Origin: Streptomyces alboflavus
Lineage (GTDB): Bacteria > Actinomycetota > Actinomycetes > Streptomycetales > Streptomycetaceae
DNA length: 64,000 nt
Assembly (NCBI RefSeq): GCF_000716675.1
Contig: NZ_JNXT01000019.1
Coordinates: 1-64,000 of the forward strand
Direction: 5' to 3'
Shown: piece by piece, positions 52,985 to 62,190 of the stretch
Position numbering within the stretch: position 1 is the first letter of the stretch
How the letters are laid out: each line of letters begins with the position of its first letter
Notes under the pieces: model-generated
Database searches by the model: none
What the model was told of the DNA's origin: nothing
The model's input: only the letters and a program-made list of their open reading frames with translations
Position numbers and translations under genes: made by a program

Positions 52985-53398
52985 TCAGCGCCCGGCCTGG
53001 CTCTCGTCGTAGCGCCGCTGGGCCGCCAGTACGTCGTCCTGGTTGCCCTCCACGAAGTGGATCAAGGTCAGCAGGCGCTCGGCGATCTGCTCGCCCAGCG
53101 GGGTGAGGCGGTAGTCCACGCGCGGCGGGTTCGTCGGCTGCGCGTCGCGGTGCACCAGACCATCGCGCTCCAGGGCGTGCAGCGTCTGCGACAGCATCTT
53201 CTCGCTCACGCCGTCGACCCGGCGGCGCAGCTCGTTGAACCGGAACGTCCCGTCGTGCAGCGCGCCCAGCGTGAGCGCGCCCCAGCGACCCGTGACGTGC
53301 TCCAGCGTGGTCCGCGACGGGCAGGCACGCGCGAACACGTTGTAGGCGAGGTCCGCGTCGGCGTCGGAGGCGCTCTCGGGGCGTACGAGGGGGTCCAT
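52985..53398 (-). CDS. HxlR-family transcriptional regulator
   Basis: A 137-residue winged-helix regulator (HxlR/MarR-like): CPSRTTLEHVTGRWGALTLGALHDGTFRFNELRRRVDGVSEKMLSQTLHALERDGLVHRDA, then the wing PPRVDYRLTPLG. It is divergent from the flavodoxin-type oxidoreductase gene, which it probably represses. The ATG at 53398 is used; an in-frame start at 53431 is possible. Confidence 0.88.
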   Translation of the reverse strand: MDPLVRPESASDADADLAYNVFARACPSRTTLEHVTGRWGALTLGALHDGTFRFNELRRRVDGVSEKMLSQTLHALERDGLVHRDAQPTNPPRVDYRLTPLGEQIAERLLTLIHFVEGNQDDVLAAQRRYDESQAGR

Positions 53399-53420
53399 AC
53401 CGGCAGCATACTCTCCCGCA

Positions 53421-53458
53421 GCGCTAACCATGAGGTTGCGCTAACGAAAAGTTAGTGC
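53421..53458. promoter_or_regulatory. Operator-like inverted repeats between hxlR and flavodoxin genes
   Basis: GCGCTAAC-GAAAA-GTTAGTGC (53438-53458, one mismatch) lies beside GCGCTAACC-ATG-AGGTTGCGC (53421-53441, one mismatch); the two share bases. They occupy the divergent promoter region, a likely HxlR-family operator. Confidence 0.55.
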
Positions 53459-53531
53459 TTTCCTTTCGTTTGTCGGCCGGTCCACGGGCCGCCGCCTCCC
53501 CACCCCCGTCCCCGTCGAGGAGTACTCCGCC

Positions 53532-54122
53532 ATGTCAAGCCCCGTTGTCGCCATCGCCTACCACTCCGGATTCGGGCACACCGCCGTCGTCGCGGAGGCC
53601 GTCCGCGCCGGTGCCGAGGACGCCGGTGCCGACACGCACCTGATCAAGGTCGACGAGATCACCGAGGCCGAGTGGGAGCTCCTGGACGCGGCGGACGCCA
53701 TCGTCTTCGGCTCGCCCACCTACATGGGCACCGCCTCGGGCGCCTTCCACGTCTTCGCGGAGGCCTCGTCGAAGCGCTGGTTCACCCGTGCCTGGCAGGA
53801 CAAGATCGCCGCGGGCTTCACCAACTCCGCGTCCAAGAGCGGCGACAAGCTGCACACCCTGCAGTACTTCCAGACGCTCGCCGCCCAGCAGGGCATGCAC
53901 TGGGTGAGCCTCGGCCTGCTCCCCGGCTGGAACTCCACCGAGGGCTCCGAGACCGACCTCAACCGCCTCGGCTTCTTCTCCGGCGCCGCCGCCCAGACCA
54001 ACTCCGACGAGGGCCCGGAGGCCGTGCACAAGGCGGACATCGCCACGGCCGAGCACCTCGGCCGCCGCGTCACCGAGACCGCGCGGATCGTCCTCGCGGG
54101 CCGCGCGGCCGTGGCGGCCTGA
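53532..54122 (+). CDS. Flavodoxin-type NAD(P)H-dependent oxidoreductase
   Basis: A 196-residue flavodoxin-fold (WrbA-like) protein that likely binds FMN and reduces quinones or related compounds. The phosphate-binding loop region is AYHSGFGHTAVVAEAV, and VFGSPTYMGTASGAFHVFAEASSKRW plus GGAAAQT-like SGAAAQT regions match the family. No signal peptide. It is under the divergent HxlR regulator; redox or electrophile response is likely. Confidence 0.9.
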   Translation: MSSPVVAIAYHSGFGHTAVVAEAVRAGAEDAGADTHLIKVDEITEAEWELLDAADAIVFGSPTYMGTASGAFHVFAEASSKRWFTRAWQDKIAAGFTNSASKSGDKLHTLQYFQTLAAQQGMHWVSLGLLPGWNSTEGSETDLNRLGFFSGAAAQTNSDEGPEAVHKADIATAEHLGRRVTETARIVLAGRAAVAA

Positions 54123-54191
54123 CGCGGCCCGGGGCGCCCGGGCTGTCGGGGCGCCGCGCGCGCAGCGGTCCGCGCGCGGCGGAGCCGTGGC

Positions 54192-55460
54192 TCAGAAGCC
54201 GAAGTCCTGCGTCCACCACGGGCCGCCCGGCGCGAAGTGCGCGCCGACGCCCAGGGTCTTGTAGTCGCAGTTGAGGATGTTGGCGCGGTGGCCGGGGCTG
54301 TTCATCCAGGCGTCCATGACGGACTGGGCGTTGGCCTGGCCCCGGGCGATGTTCTCGCCGCCCAGGTCCTGGATGCCGGCCTTCTCGGCGCGGTCCCACG
54401 GGGTCGCGCCGTCCGGGTCGGTGTGGGCGAAGAAGTCCCGCTCGGCCATGTCGGCACTGAAGTCCCCGGCCAGCGTGGCGAGCCCGGGGTCGGCGGTCAC
54501 CGGTCGGCAGCCCACGTTGGCCCGCTCCTGGTTGACCAGGGCGAGCACCTCGGCCTCGGCCGCGGTCTCGTCGGCCGACGGCTTCGCGGGCGCGGGCGGG
54601 GCGGTGGGCTTCTGGGGCGTCGTGCGGCTCGGGGCGGGCGTCCGGTCCGGCTTGTCCGCGCCGATGTCCTTGCCCGGGTCCTCGCGGTCCTTGTCCGCGC
54701 CCTTGCCCTTCTCGGCCTTGCCGCCCTCGCCGGGCTTGTCGGCCTCGTCGCGTCCGGCGCCCTTGTCGCCGCTGTCGTGCTGCGGCTTGGACGGCGTGGT
54801 CGAGGGCTTGCCGGACGGCTTCTGCGAGGGCTCGGCGCTCGACTCCGACGGGGGTGGGGTGTCGGAGGCGGGGCCCGGGGTGGTGCGGTTGCCCTCGGCG
54901 GTGCCGTTGGCGCCGCCCTGGGGGTCGATTCCGGAGGGGGAGCCCGCGGTCCTGACCGCGCCGGGGGTGTCGCCACCGCCCAGCGAGTAGGTGTCGCCGC
55001 CGGGCACCAGGCCGGAGGCGACCGCTACGGCGCCCATCGCGACCGCGGCGGAGACGCCGAGCAGTCCGGTGCGCACGGGTGTGGAGGCGCGGCGCCTGCG
55101 CCGGTGCTGCGACGGACCGCGCCGACGGCCCTCCCCGCCGGGCAGGGCGCTCGCGGCCGTCTCGGCGGTCGAGGTGCCGAAGAGATAGGCGTCGGAGGAG
55201 GACGCGTCGAATCCCCCGTTTCCCCCGCGTGCCGCGTATCCCTCGTATCCCTCGTATTCCGCGTGCCCCCGGTAAAAGCCGTACGCGCCGGAAGCGTTCT
55301 CATAAGAGCCCGCACCGGCGGTGCCCGAAGCGTCCCCGGAACCCGTGAGGTCAGCGGATCCGGCGGAATGATCGGGAAGTTCGGAGTGATCGGAACGGGG
55401 GGAATGATCGGCGCGGCCGGTGGCGGCGCGGCCGGCGGCGGAGCGTCGGTGGCGTCCCAT
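54192..55460 (-). CDS. CAP/SCP-domain protein with disordered linker
   Basis: A 422-residue single-pass protein. The N-terminal ~110 residues are disordered (Ser/Gly/Arg-rich). A basic RRRR segment precedes a membrane helix (LLGVSAAVAMGAVAVASGLV). A long Pro/Lys/Asp/Gly-rich linker follows, and the last ~125 residues form a CAP (SCP) domain: VLALVNQERANVGCRPVTADPGLATLAGDFSADMAERDFFAHTDPDG ... MNSPGHRANILNCDYKTLGVG. The CAP domain probably faces outside. Function unknown. The ATG at 55460 is chosen over an upstream one at 55532. Confidence 0.88.
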   Translation of the reverse strand: MGRHRRSAAGRAATGRADHSPRSDHSELPDHSAGSADLTGSGDASGTAGAGSYENASGAYGFYRGHAEYEGYEGYAARGGNGGFDASSSDAYLFGTSTAETAASALPGGEGRRRGPSQHRRRRRASTPVRTGLLGVSAAVAMGAVAVASGLVPGGDTYSLGGGDTPGAVRTAGSPSGIDPQGGANGTAEGNRTTPGPASDTPPPSESSAEPSQKPSGKPSTTPSKPQHDSGDKGAGRDEADKPGEGGKAEKGKGADKDREDPGKDIGADKPDRTPAPSRTTPQKPTAPPAPAKPSADETAAEAEVLALVNQERANVGCRPVTADPGLATLAGDFSADMAERDFFAHTDPDGATPWDRAEKAGIQDLGGENIARGQANAQSVMDAWMNSPGHRANILNCDYKTLGVGAHFAPGGPWWTQDFGF

Positions 55461-55621
55461 CTCCTGGCCTTTCGTCCTGACGCCCGGCACGTGCCCGGGG
55501 CGTCGTTCTGACCGTCGACGTGACTCACCCATACGGGTGAGGCTCGTCGAGTCGCGACTGTACGCGATGGCGCAAGGGGGCGAAGTGCTCCCTGAGCAAT
55601 TGGCCGGTTAGCGTGCACCTT

Positions 55622-55903
55622 ATGAACGAAGAAGTCCGGCTCACCGCCTGGGTGCGCGGCCGTGTACAGGGAGTGGGTTTCCGCTGGTTCACGCGGGCCA
55701 AGGCGCTCGAGATCGGAGCCGTGAGTGGTTTTGCTCTCAATCTCGACGACGGCCGCGTGCAAGTGGTCGCCGAAGGTTCACGCGAGCGTTGCCAACGGCT
55801 CCTCGACTGGCTCCGCGCGGGCGACACTCCCGGCCGCGTCGACGGTGTGACTGAGATCTGGGACACGCCACGGGGCGGCTACGAGTCGTTCGCCATTCGC
55901 TGA
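55622..55903 (+). CDS. acyP: Acylphosphatase
   Basis: A 93-residue acylphosphatase that hydrolyses acyl phosphates. The active-site [16 protein letters not shown] loop with R, and the conserved N in [16 protein letters not shown], are intact. The ATG at 55622 is the probable start; a GTG at 55613 is also in frame. Confidence 0.93.
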   Translation: MNEEVRLTAWVRGRVQGVGFRWFTRAKALEIGAVSGFALNLDDGRVQVVAEGSRERCQRLLDWLRAGDTPGRVDGVTEIWDTPRGGYESFAIR

Positions 55904-56297
55904 CGCGGGTCCGCTCGGCGCGCTCCGGCGTGCCCCGGCGGATGTGGCCGTGGCACCTGTCTGGGGCAGGAAAGACCTGGTGATTGCCAAGAGGGGCTTG
56001 CCGTGGCAGGCTCCGAGGGTAAGGATGATCTCGACGCCCCCAGGGCCCCGCCGCAGAGGCAGCGCCGTAGTTCCACGGCCGCGCGCCCCCGGGTCGCCCG
56101 TCAATACGGGGCGTGATCGTGTTGACCGTCAAACTTTTTGGTGAGACTCTGGAAGCCCCGCGCACCTTAGCTGTTTGGCATGTGAGAACGGCCAAGTAAC
56201 ACCCAGCAAGAACAGAAGAGTGCCAGGCACCGCGGGTGCGATTCCCTCACGACCCACACCGATTCGGTCGGTCACTCAGTGTGGAGGACCATCCATC
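55904..56297. other. Intergenic region with possible promoter
   Basis: About 394 bp without a gene. TTGACC at 56122-56127 is a good -35 box. GACTCT (56145-56150, 17-bp spacing) could be the -10. A GC drop around 56100-56160 supports a promoter here for the small coiled-coil gene. Confidence 0.45.
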
Positions 56298-56501
56298 ATG
56301 GCAAAGGCGCTTCTCGGTTACGTCGGCGGCAGCGACCCGCGACTCCTCGCCGAGATGCGACGGCTTCAGCAGCGCGTCCAGGACCTGGAATCCGAGCTCG
56401 TCAGGATCCAGGCGGAGAACGACACGCTGGCGGCTGCCGCTTCTCACGACGCGCTCCTGGAGAGCATCGACGTACCCCAGGCGGAGCCTGCGCTCACCTG
56501 A
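56298..56501 (+). CDS. Small conserved coiled-coil protein
   Basis: A 67-residue protein: MAKALLGYVGGSDPRLLAEMRRLQQRVQDLESELVRIQAENDTLA. A 25-residue heptad-like coiled coil dominates. It is a conserved Streptomyces gene upstream of smc as I recall it, without a known function. GGAGG lies before the ATG at 56298. An intrinsic terminator follows before smc. Confidence 0.8.
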   Translation: MAKALLGYVGGSDPRLLAEMRRLQQRVQDLESELVRIQAENDTLAAAASHDALLESIDVPQAEPALT

Positions 56502-56841
56502 CCCACGCCACTTCGAGCCCACGGCAACGGACTTTCCTGCCACGCGTGGTCGGGCCGCCCGTCATAAGCCGCTGAACAAGAGAGATCTGCTTGATCGAAT
56601 AGATCCAGGAGATCCGCGATAGATCCGAGAGATCTGCAAGGGACGCTTCGGCGTCCCTTCTTTCTTTGTGGCTCCCGTCCCCGGGCTTTGCGTCCCCCGG
56701 GCTTTGCCGCTCCCGCTGCCCCGGGCCCTGCCCGTCGCCGTGCCCCGTGGGGCCTTACACCTGATGTGCCCTGCACCTTCCGCCGTGAAACTGCTCGCAC
56801 GTTCCTCGGTGAACTCACGGAGAAAGGTAGAGTCACGCGGC
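56502..56841. other. Region between the coiled-coil gene and smc
   Basis: About 340 bp with no gene. It contains six GATC sites in 56583-56634, the terminator at 56638-56659, and the GC-rich smc leader. No clear smc promoter was found. Confidence 0.45.
56638..56659 (+). terminator. Intrinsic terminator with TTCG loop
   Basis: AAGGGACGC-TTCG-GCGTCCCTT (9-bp perfect stem), followed by CTTTCTTTG. Ends the small coiled-coil gene. Confidence 0.85.
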
Positions 56842-59800
56842 GTGCACCTCAAGGCCATGACACTGCGCGGTTTCAAGTCCTTCGCGTCGGCGACGACGCT
56901 GAAATTCGAACCGGGCATCACCTGCGTCGTCGGACCGAACGGATCCGGCAAGTCCAACGTCGTGGACGCGCTGAGCTGGGTCATGGGCGAACAGGGCGCC
57001 AAATCGCTGCGCGGCGGCAAGATGGAGGACGTCATCTTCGCCGGGACGACCGGCAGGCCCCCGCTCGGCCGCGCCGAGGTGTCCCTCACCATCGACAATT
57101 CCGACGGCGCCCTGCCGATCGAGTACGCCGAGGTCACCATCACGCGGATCATGTTCCGCAACGGCGGCAGCGAGTACCAGATCAACGGCGACACCTGCCG
57201 TCTGCTCGACATCCAGGAACTGCTCTCCGACTCCGGCATCGGCCGCGAGATGCACGTCATCGTCGGCCAGGGCCAGCTCGACTCCGTCCTGCACGCCGAC
57301 CCCATGGGCCGCCGCGCCTTCATCGAGGAGGCCGCAGGCGTCCTCAAGCACCGCAAGCGCAAGGAGAAGGCGCTGCGGAAGCTGGACGCGATGCAGGCCA
57401 ACCTCGCGCGCGTGCAGGACCTCACCGACGAACTGCGGCGCCAGCTCAAGCCCCTGGGACGCCAGGCCGCCGTCGCCCGGCGCGCCGCCGTCATCCAGGC
57501 CGACCTGCGCGACGCCCGCCTGCGCCTGCTCGCCGACGACCTCGTGGGCATGCGGCAGGCCCTGAACGCCGAGGTCGCCGACGAGGCCGCGCTCAAGGCC
57601 CGCAAGGACGCCGCCGAGGCCGAACTGAAGACGGCCCTCCAGCGCGAGGCGGTCCTTGAGGACGAGGTGCGTCGGCTCAGCCCGCGCCTTCAGCGGGCCC
57701 AGCAGACCTGGTACGAACTGTCGCAACTGGCGGAGCGGGTGCGCGGGACGATCTCCCTCGCCGACGCCCGGATCAAGAGCGCCCGCTCGGCGCCCGCCGA
57801 GGAGCGGCGCGGACGCGAGCCCGAGGACATGGAGCGTGAGGCCGCCCGCATCCGCGAACAGGAGGCGGAGCTCGAAGCGGCCCTCGAAGCCGCGCAGTAC
57901 GCCCTCGACGACACCGTCACCCACCGCGCGGAGCTGGAGCGCGACCTTGCCGCCGAGGAGCGGCGCCTGAAGGACGTGGCGCGCGCCATCGCCGACCGGC
58001 GCGAGGGCCTGGCGCGGCTCGGCGGCCAGGTCAACGCGGCCCGGTCGCGGGCGGCGTCCGCGCAGGCCGAGATCGACCGGCTCGCGCTCGCCCGCGACGA
58101 GGCACGGGAGCGGGCGGTCACCGCGCAGGAGGAGTACGAACAGCTCAAGGCGGAGGTCGACGGCCTGGACGCGGGCGACGCCGAGTTGGGGGAGCGGCAC
58201 GAGGAGGCCCGCCGCGCCCTCGCCGCCGCCGAGGCCGAGGCGAGCGCGGCCCGCGAGGCGGTCACCGCGGCCGAGCGGAAGCGTGCCGCCGTCGCCGCCC
58301 GGCACGACGCCCTCGCCCTGGGCCTGCGCCGCAAGGACGGCTCGGGCGCGCTGCTCGCCGCCCGCGAGCGGCTCACCGGGCTGCTCGGCCCCGCAGCCGA
58401 ACTCCTCAGCGTGGCACCGGGCTTCGAGGTGCCGGTGGCGGCGGCGTTCGGCGCGGCCGCCGACGCGATCGCCGTGTCGACGCCCGCATCGGCAGCAGAA
58501 GCGATCCGCCTGCTGCGCAAGCAGGACGGGGGGCGGGCCGCGCTGTTGCTGGCGGGGGCGCCTGACGGCGGCGACGGTGACGGGGGCGCCGGTGCCGCCG
58601 CTGGTCGGGCCGACGGGACCCCCGTCGACGTACCGCCGGACACGCGCCGCGACGGCCCCCCGCGCGCCGCCGAACTCGTGCGCGGACCCGCCGAGTTGAT
58701 GCCCGCCGTGCGGCGGCTGCTGCGGGATGTCGTCGTGGTCGGGACCCTGGAGGACGCCGAGGACCTGGTCTACGCGCACCCGGAGCTGACGGCCGTCACC
58801 GCCGACGGGGATCTGCTCGGGGCGCACTTCGCGCAGGGCGGGTCCGCGGGTGCGCCGAGCCTCCTTGAGGTGCAGGCGTCCGTCGACGAGGCGGCGGCCG
58901 AGCTCGCCGACCTTGACGTGCGGTGCGAGGAGTTGGCCGGGGCGCAGCAGCGGGCGGGGGAGTCGCGCGCGGAGTGTGCCGCGCTGGTCGAGGAGCTGGG
59001 GGAGCGGCGGCGCGCCGCCGACCGGGAGAAGTCGGCCGTCGCCCAGCGGCTCGGGTCCCTCGCCGGGCAGGCGCGCGGCGCCGCCGGGGAGGCGGAGCGG
59101 TCGGCCGCCGCGGCCGCCAAGGCCCAGGAGGCACTGGAGCGGGCCGCGGCGGAGGTCGAGGAGCTGGCCGAGCGGCTCGCCGTCGCCGAGGAGGCGCCGG
59201 CCGACGAGGAGCCCGACACCGCCGTGCGCGACCGGCTCGCTGCCGACGGCGCCAACGCACGCCAGACGGAGATGGAGGCCCGGCTCCAGGTGCGCACGCA
59301 CGAAGAGCGGGTCAAGGGTCTCGCCGGGCGCGCCGACGGCCTCGACCGCGCCGCCCGCGCCGAACGCGAGGCCCGCGCGCGTGCCGAGCAGCGCAGGGCG
59401 CGGCTGCGCCACGAGGCCGCCGTCGCCGAGGCCGTCGCCTCCGGCGCCCGCCAGCTGCTCGCCCACGTCGAGGTCTCCCTGGTCCGCGCCGAGCAGGAGC
59501 GGGCCGCCGCCGAGCGCGCCAAGGAGGTGCGGGAGCGGGACCTGGTCGCCGAGCGGAACCAGGGGCGCGAGCTGAAGGACGAGCTGGACAAGTTGACGGA
59601 TTCAGTCCACCGGGGCGAGGTACTCGGCGCGGAGAAGCGGCTGCGGATCGAGCAGCTGGAGACCAAGGCGCTGGAGGAACTCGGTGTGGAACCCGCGGGG
59701 CTCGTCTCCGAGTACGGGCCCGACCAGCTCGTGCCGCCCTCGCCCGCCGCCGAGGGCGAGGAGCTGCCCGAGGATCCGGAGCACCCGCGCAACAAGCCGG

Positions 59801-60456
59801 TGGCCTATGTGCGCGCCGAGCAGGAGAAGCGCCTCAGGTCAGCCGAGCGGGCGTACCAGCAGCTCGGGAAGGTCAATCCGCTGGCCCTTGAGGAGTTCGC
59901 GGCCCTGGAGGAACGCCACAAGTTCCTCAGCGAGCAGCTGGAGGACCTCAAGAAGACCCGGGCCGACCTCCTCCAGGTGGTCAAGGAGGTCGACGAGCGC
60001 GTCGAGCAGGTCTTCACCGAGGCCTACCGGGACACGGCCCGGGAGTTCGAGGGGGTCTTCAGCAGGCTCTTCCCGGGCGGTGAGGGACGGCTGATCCTGA
60101 CCGATCCCGACAACATGCTCACCACCGGTGTCGACGTCGAGGCCAGGCCGCCCGGCAAGAAGGTCAAGCGGCTCTCGCTGCTCTCCGGCGGCGAACGGTC
60201 CCTGACCGCCGTGGCGCTGCTCGTGTCGATCTTCAAGGCGCGGCCCAGCCCGTTCTATGTGATGGACGAGGTCGAGGCGGCGCTCGACGACACCAACCTG
60301 CAGCGGCTCATCCGGATCATGCAGGAGCTGCAGGAGGCCTCGCAGCTCATCGTGATCACGCACCAGAAGCGGACGATGGAGGTCGCGGACGCGCTCTATG
60401 GCGTGTCCATGCAGGGCGACGGCGTCTCGAAGGTGATCAGCCAGCGGCTGCGCTAG
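56842..60456 (+). CDS. smc: Chromosome segregation protein SMC
   Basis: A 1204-residue condensin ATPase. Walker A GPNGSGKSNVVDALSWVMG lies near residue 37; the family sequence MTLRGFKSFA precedes it. Long coiled coils flank a hinge around residues 530-680 (FEVPVAAAFGAAADAIAVST; a Gly/Asp-rich insertion breaks it). The C-signature LSLLSGGERSLTAVALLVSIFKA and Walker B PFYVMDEVEAALDDTNLQRL are intact. It acts on chromosome organisation with ScpA/B. The start GTG at 56842 lacks a strong Shine-Dalgarno. A terminator follows. Confidence 0.96.
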   Translation: MHLKAMTLRGFKSFASATTLKFEPGITCVVGPNGSGKSNVVDALSWVMGEQGAKSLRGGKMEDVIFAGTTGRPPLGRAEVSLTIDNSDGALPIEYAEVTITRIMFRNGGSEYQINGDTCRLLDIQELLSDSGIGREMHVIVGQGQLDSVLHADPMGRRAFIEEAAGVLKHRKRKEKALRKLDAMQANLARVQDLTDELRRQLKPLGRQAAVARRAAVIQADLRDARLRLLADDLVGMRQALNAEVADEAALKARKDAAEAELKTALQREAVLEDEVRRLSPRLQRAQQTWYELSQLAERVRGTISLADARIKSARSAPAEERRGREPEDMEREAARIREQEAELEAALEAAQYALDDTVTHRAELERDLAAEERRLKDVARAIADRREGLARLGGQVNAARSRAASAQAEIDRLALARDEARERAVTAQEEYEQLKAEVDGLDAGDAELGERHEEARRALAAAEAEASAAREAVTAAERKRAAVAARHDALALGLRRKDGSGALLAARERLTGLLGPAAELLSVAPGFEVPVAAAFGAAADAIAVSTPASAAEAIRLLRKQDGGRAALLLAGAPDGGDGDGGAGAAAGRADGTPVDVPPDTRRDGPPRAAELVRGPAELMPAVRRLLRDVVVVGTLEDAEDLVYAHPELTAVTADGDLLGAHFAQGGSAGAPSLLEVQASVDEAAAELADLDVRCEELAGAQQRAGESRAECAALVEELGERRRAADREKSAVAQRLGSLAGQARGAAGEAERSAAAAAKAQEALERAAAEVEELAERLAVAEEAPADEEPDTAVRDRLAADGANARQTEMEARLQVRTHEERVKGLAGRADGLDRAARAEREARARAEQRRARLRHEAAVAEAVASGARQLLAHVEVSLVRAEQERAAAERAKEVRERDLVAERNQGRELKDELDKLTDSVHRGEVLGAEKRLRIEQLETKALEELGVEPAGLVSEYGPDQLVPPSPAAEGEELPEDPEHPRNKPVAYVRAEQEKRLRSAERAYQQLGKVNPLALEEFAALEERHKFLSEQLEDLKKTRADLLQVVKEVDERVEQVFTEAYRDTAREFEGVFSRLFPGGEGRLILTDPDNMLTTGVDVEARPPGKKVKRLSLLSGGERSLTAVALLVSIFKARPSPFYVMDEVEAALDDTNLQRLIRIMQELQEASQLIVITHQKRTMEVADALYGVSMQGDGVSKVISQRLR

Positions 60457-60482
60457 CCCTCGCCCGGTTCACCCCTCCAGCC

Positions 60483-60513
60483 CACCCCGCGTTCAGAGCT
60501 TGAACGCGGGGTG
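60483..60513 (+). terminator. Terminator of smc
   Basis: CACCCCGCGTTCA (60483-60495) pairs perfectly with TGAACGCGGGGTG (60501-60513), 5-base loop, followed by a TGGTCTTG tail. Confidence 0.85.
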
Positions 60514-60550
60514 TGGTCTTGTGTGGCTCAGATTCACAGTTAACGAACTA

Positions 60551-60590
60551 TTGACTTCGCAACTTGAAGGAATAGTCTCTGCAACGTTGC
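60551..60590 (+). promoter_or_regulatory. glcP promoter and LacI-type operator
   Basis: TTGACT (60551-60556), 16-bp spacer, TAGTCT (60573-60578) give a good sigma70 promoter. GCAACGTTGC (60581-60590) is a perfect palindrome with a central CG, as in LacI-family operators, and overlaps the expected start point. Confidence 0.65.
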
Positions 60591-60687
60591 TTTTACCTTC
60601 AGGTGGTGGGCGGCGTGAAGTTGTGCGCCACTTGAAGGGCTCTCACCCCCACCCCCGGCAACGCAGCCGGTGGCCCGAGGAGTACAC

Positions 60688-62115
60688 GTGACCAGCACAG
60701 CGCAGCCGCCGCAGCCCGGGGCCAGGGAGGCCCATCCGGACCATCTCGGCCATGTCATCTTCATCACGGCAGCCGCCGCGATGGGCGGGTTCCTCTTCGG
60801 CTACGACAGTTCCGTGATCAACGGCGCGACCGTCGCGATCCAGGACCGGTTCGACGTCAACGCGGACATGCTGGGCTGGATCATCGCCACCGCGCTGCTC
60901 GGCTGCGCCGTCGGTGCCGCCGTCGCGGGCCGCATCGCCGACCGCATCGGCCGCATCCGCTGCATGCAGATCGCCTCGGTCCTCTTCGCGGCCAGCGCCG
61001 TCGGCTCCGCGCTGCCGTTCGCCGCGTGGGACCTCACCGTGTGGCGCTTCATCGGCGGCATCGGCATCGGCATGGCCTCCGTGATCGGCCCGGCCTACAT
61101 CGCCGAGGTCGCGCCGCCCGCCTACCGCGGCCGCCTCGCCTCCTTCCAGCAGGCCGCGATCGTGGTCGGCATCGCCGTCTCCCAGCTCGTCAACTGGGGC
61201 ATCCTGAACATGGCGGACGGCGACCAGCGCGGCAACCTGGCCGGCCTGGAGGCCTGGCAGTGGATGCTCGGCGTCATGGTCGTCCCGGCCGTCCTCTACG
61301 GCCTGCTGTCCTTCGTGATCCCCGAGTCCCCGCGCTTCCTGCTCTCCGTCGGCCGTCAGGCCGAGGCCAAGAAGGTGCTCGCCGAGGTCGAGGGCACTTC
61401 CGTCGACGTCGAGGCGCGCGCTGCCGAGATCGAGCTGGCCATGCACCGCGAGCACAAGTCGACGTTCAAGGACCTGCTCGGCGGCAAGTTCGGCTTCCTG
61501 CCGATCGTCTGGATCGGCATCTTCCTGTCGATCTTCCAGCAGCTCGTCGGCATCAACGTGATCTTCTACTACTCGAACCAGCTCTGGCAGTCGATCGGCC
61601 ACGACCCGAGCAGCTCGTTCCTGTACTCCTTCGAGACGTCGATCGTGAACATCGTCGGCACGGTCATCGCGATGATCTTCGTCGACCGGATCGGCCGCAA
61701 GCCGCTCGCCCTCATCGGCTCCGCCGGCATGGCCATCGCCCTGTTCACCATGGCCTGGGCGTTCTCCTACCGGACCGGCTCCGGTGACGACGTCTCGCTG
61801 CCGCAGGGCCAGGGTCTGACCGCGATCATCGCCGCCAACGCCTTCGTGCTCTTCTTCGCCCTCTCCTGGGGCGTGGTGGTCTGGGTGCTGCTCGGCGAGA
61901 TCTTCCCGAACAAGATCCGCGCCGCCGCGCTCGGCGTGGCCGCCTCCGCGCAGTGGCTCGCCAACTTCGCGATCACCAAGACCTTCCCGAGCATGTCGGA
62001 GTGGAGCCTGACCGGCTCGTACATCATCTACGGCGCGTTCGCCGCGCTCTCGATCCCCTTCGTCGCCAAGTTCGTCAAGGAGACGAAGGGCAAGACCCTG
62101 GAGGAGATGGGCTAA
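60688..62115 (+). CDS. glcP: Glucose permease, sugar-porter MFS
   Basis: A 475-residue 12-helix major facilitator (sugar porter). Markers are MGGFLFGYDSSVINGA in helix 1, GRIADRIGRIRCM between helices 2-3, a PESPRFLL loop, QQLVGINVIFYYSNQLW in helix 7, and VDRIGRKPLALIG. Its place after smc matches glcP1 of S. coelicolor as I recall it, the main glucose/H+ symporter. Start GTG at 60688 has GGAG upstream; the in-frame start at 60670 is less well placed. Confidence 0.92.
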   Translation: MTSTAQPPQPGAREAHPDHLGHVIFITAAAAMGGFLFGYDSSVINGATVAIQDRFDVNADMLGWIIATALLGCAVGAAVAGRIADRIGRIRCMQIASVLFAASAVGSALPFAAWDLTVWRFIGGIGIGMASVIGPAYIAEVAPPAYRGRLASFQQAAIVVGIAVSQLVNWGILNMADGDQRGNLAGLEAWQWMLGVMVVPAVLYGLLSFVIPESPRFLLSVGRQAEAKKVLAEVEGTSVDVEARAAEIELAMHREHKSTFKDLLGGKFGFLPIVWIGIFLSIFQQLVGINVIFYYSNQLWQSIGHDPSSSFLYSFETSIVNIVGTVIAMIFVDRIGRKPLALIGSAGMAIALFTMAWAFSYRTGSGDDVSLPQGQGLTAIIAANAFVLFFALSWGVVVWVLLGEIFPNKIRAAALGVAASAQWLANFAITKTFPSMSEWSLTGSYIIYGAFAALSIPFVAKFVKETKGKTLEEMG

Positions 62116-62144
62116 ACCCCGCTGCCCCGCTCCTCTTGAGGAAG

Positions 62145-62190
62145 CTGCCCCGGCCCGAGGACCGCAAGGTCAGTCCTTGAGCCGGGGCAG
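62145..62190. terminator. Inverted repeat between glcP and the convergent monooxygenase
   Basis: CTGCCCCGGC (62145-62154) pairs with GCCGGGGCAG (62181-62190); the second arm overlaps the 3' end of the convergent gene. Possible shared terminator. Confidence 0.5.

Noticed and set aside
56833..59466. A minus-strand open frame opposite smc
   Set aside because: Shadow of the Ala/Glu/Arg-rich coiled coil coding; Walker A and signature motifs of Smc are on the plus strand.
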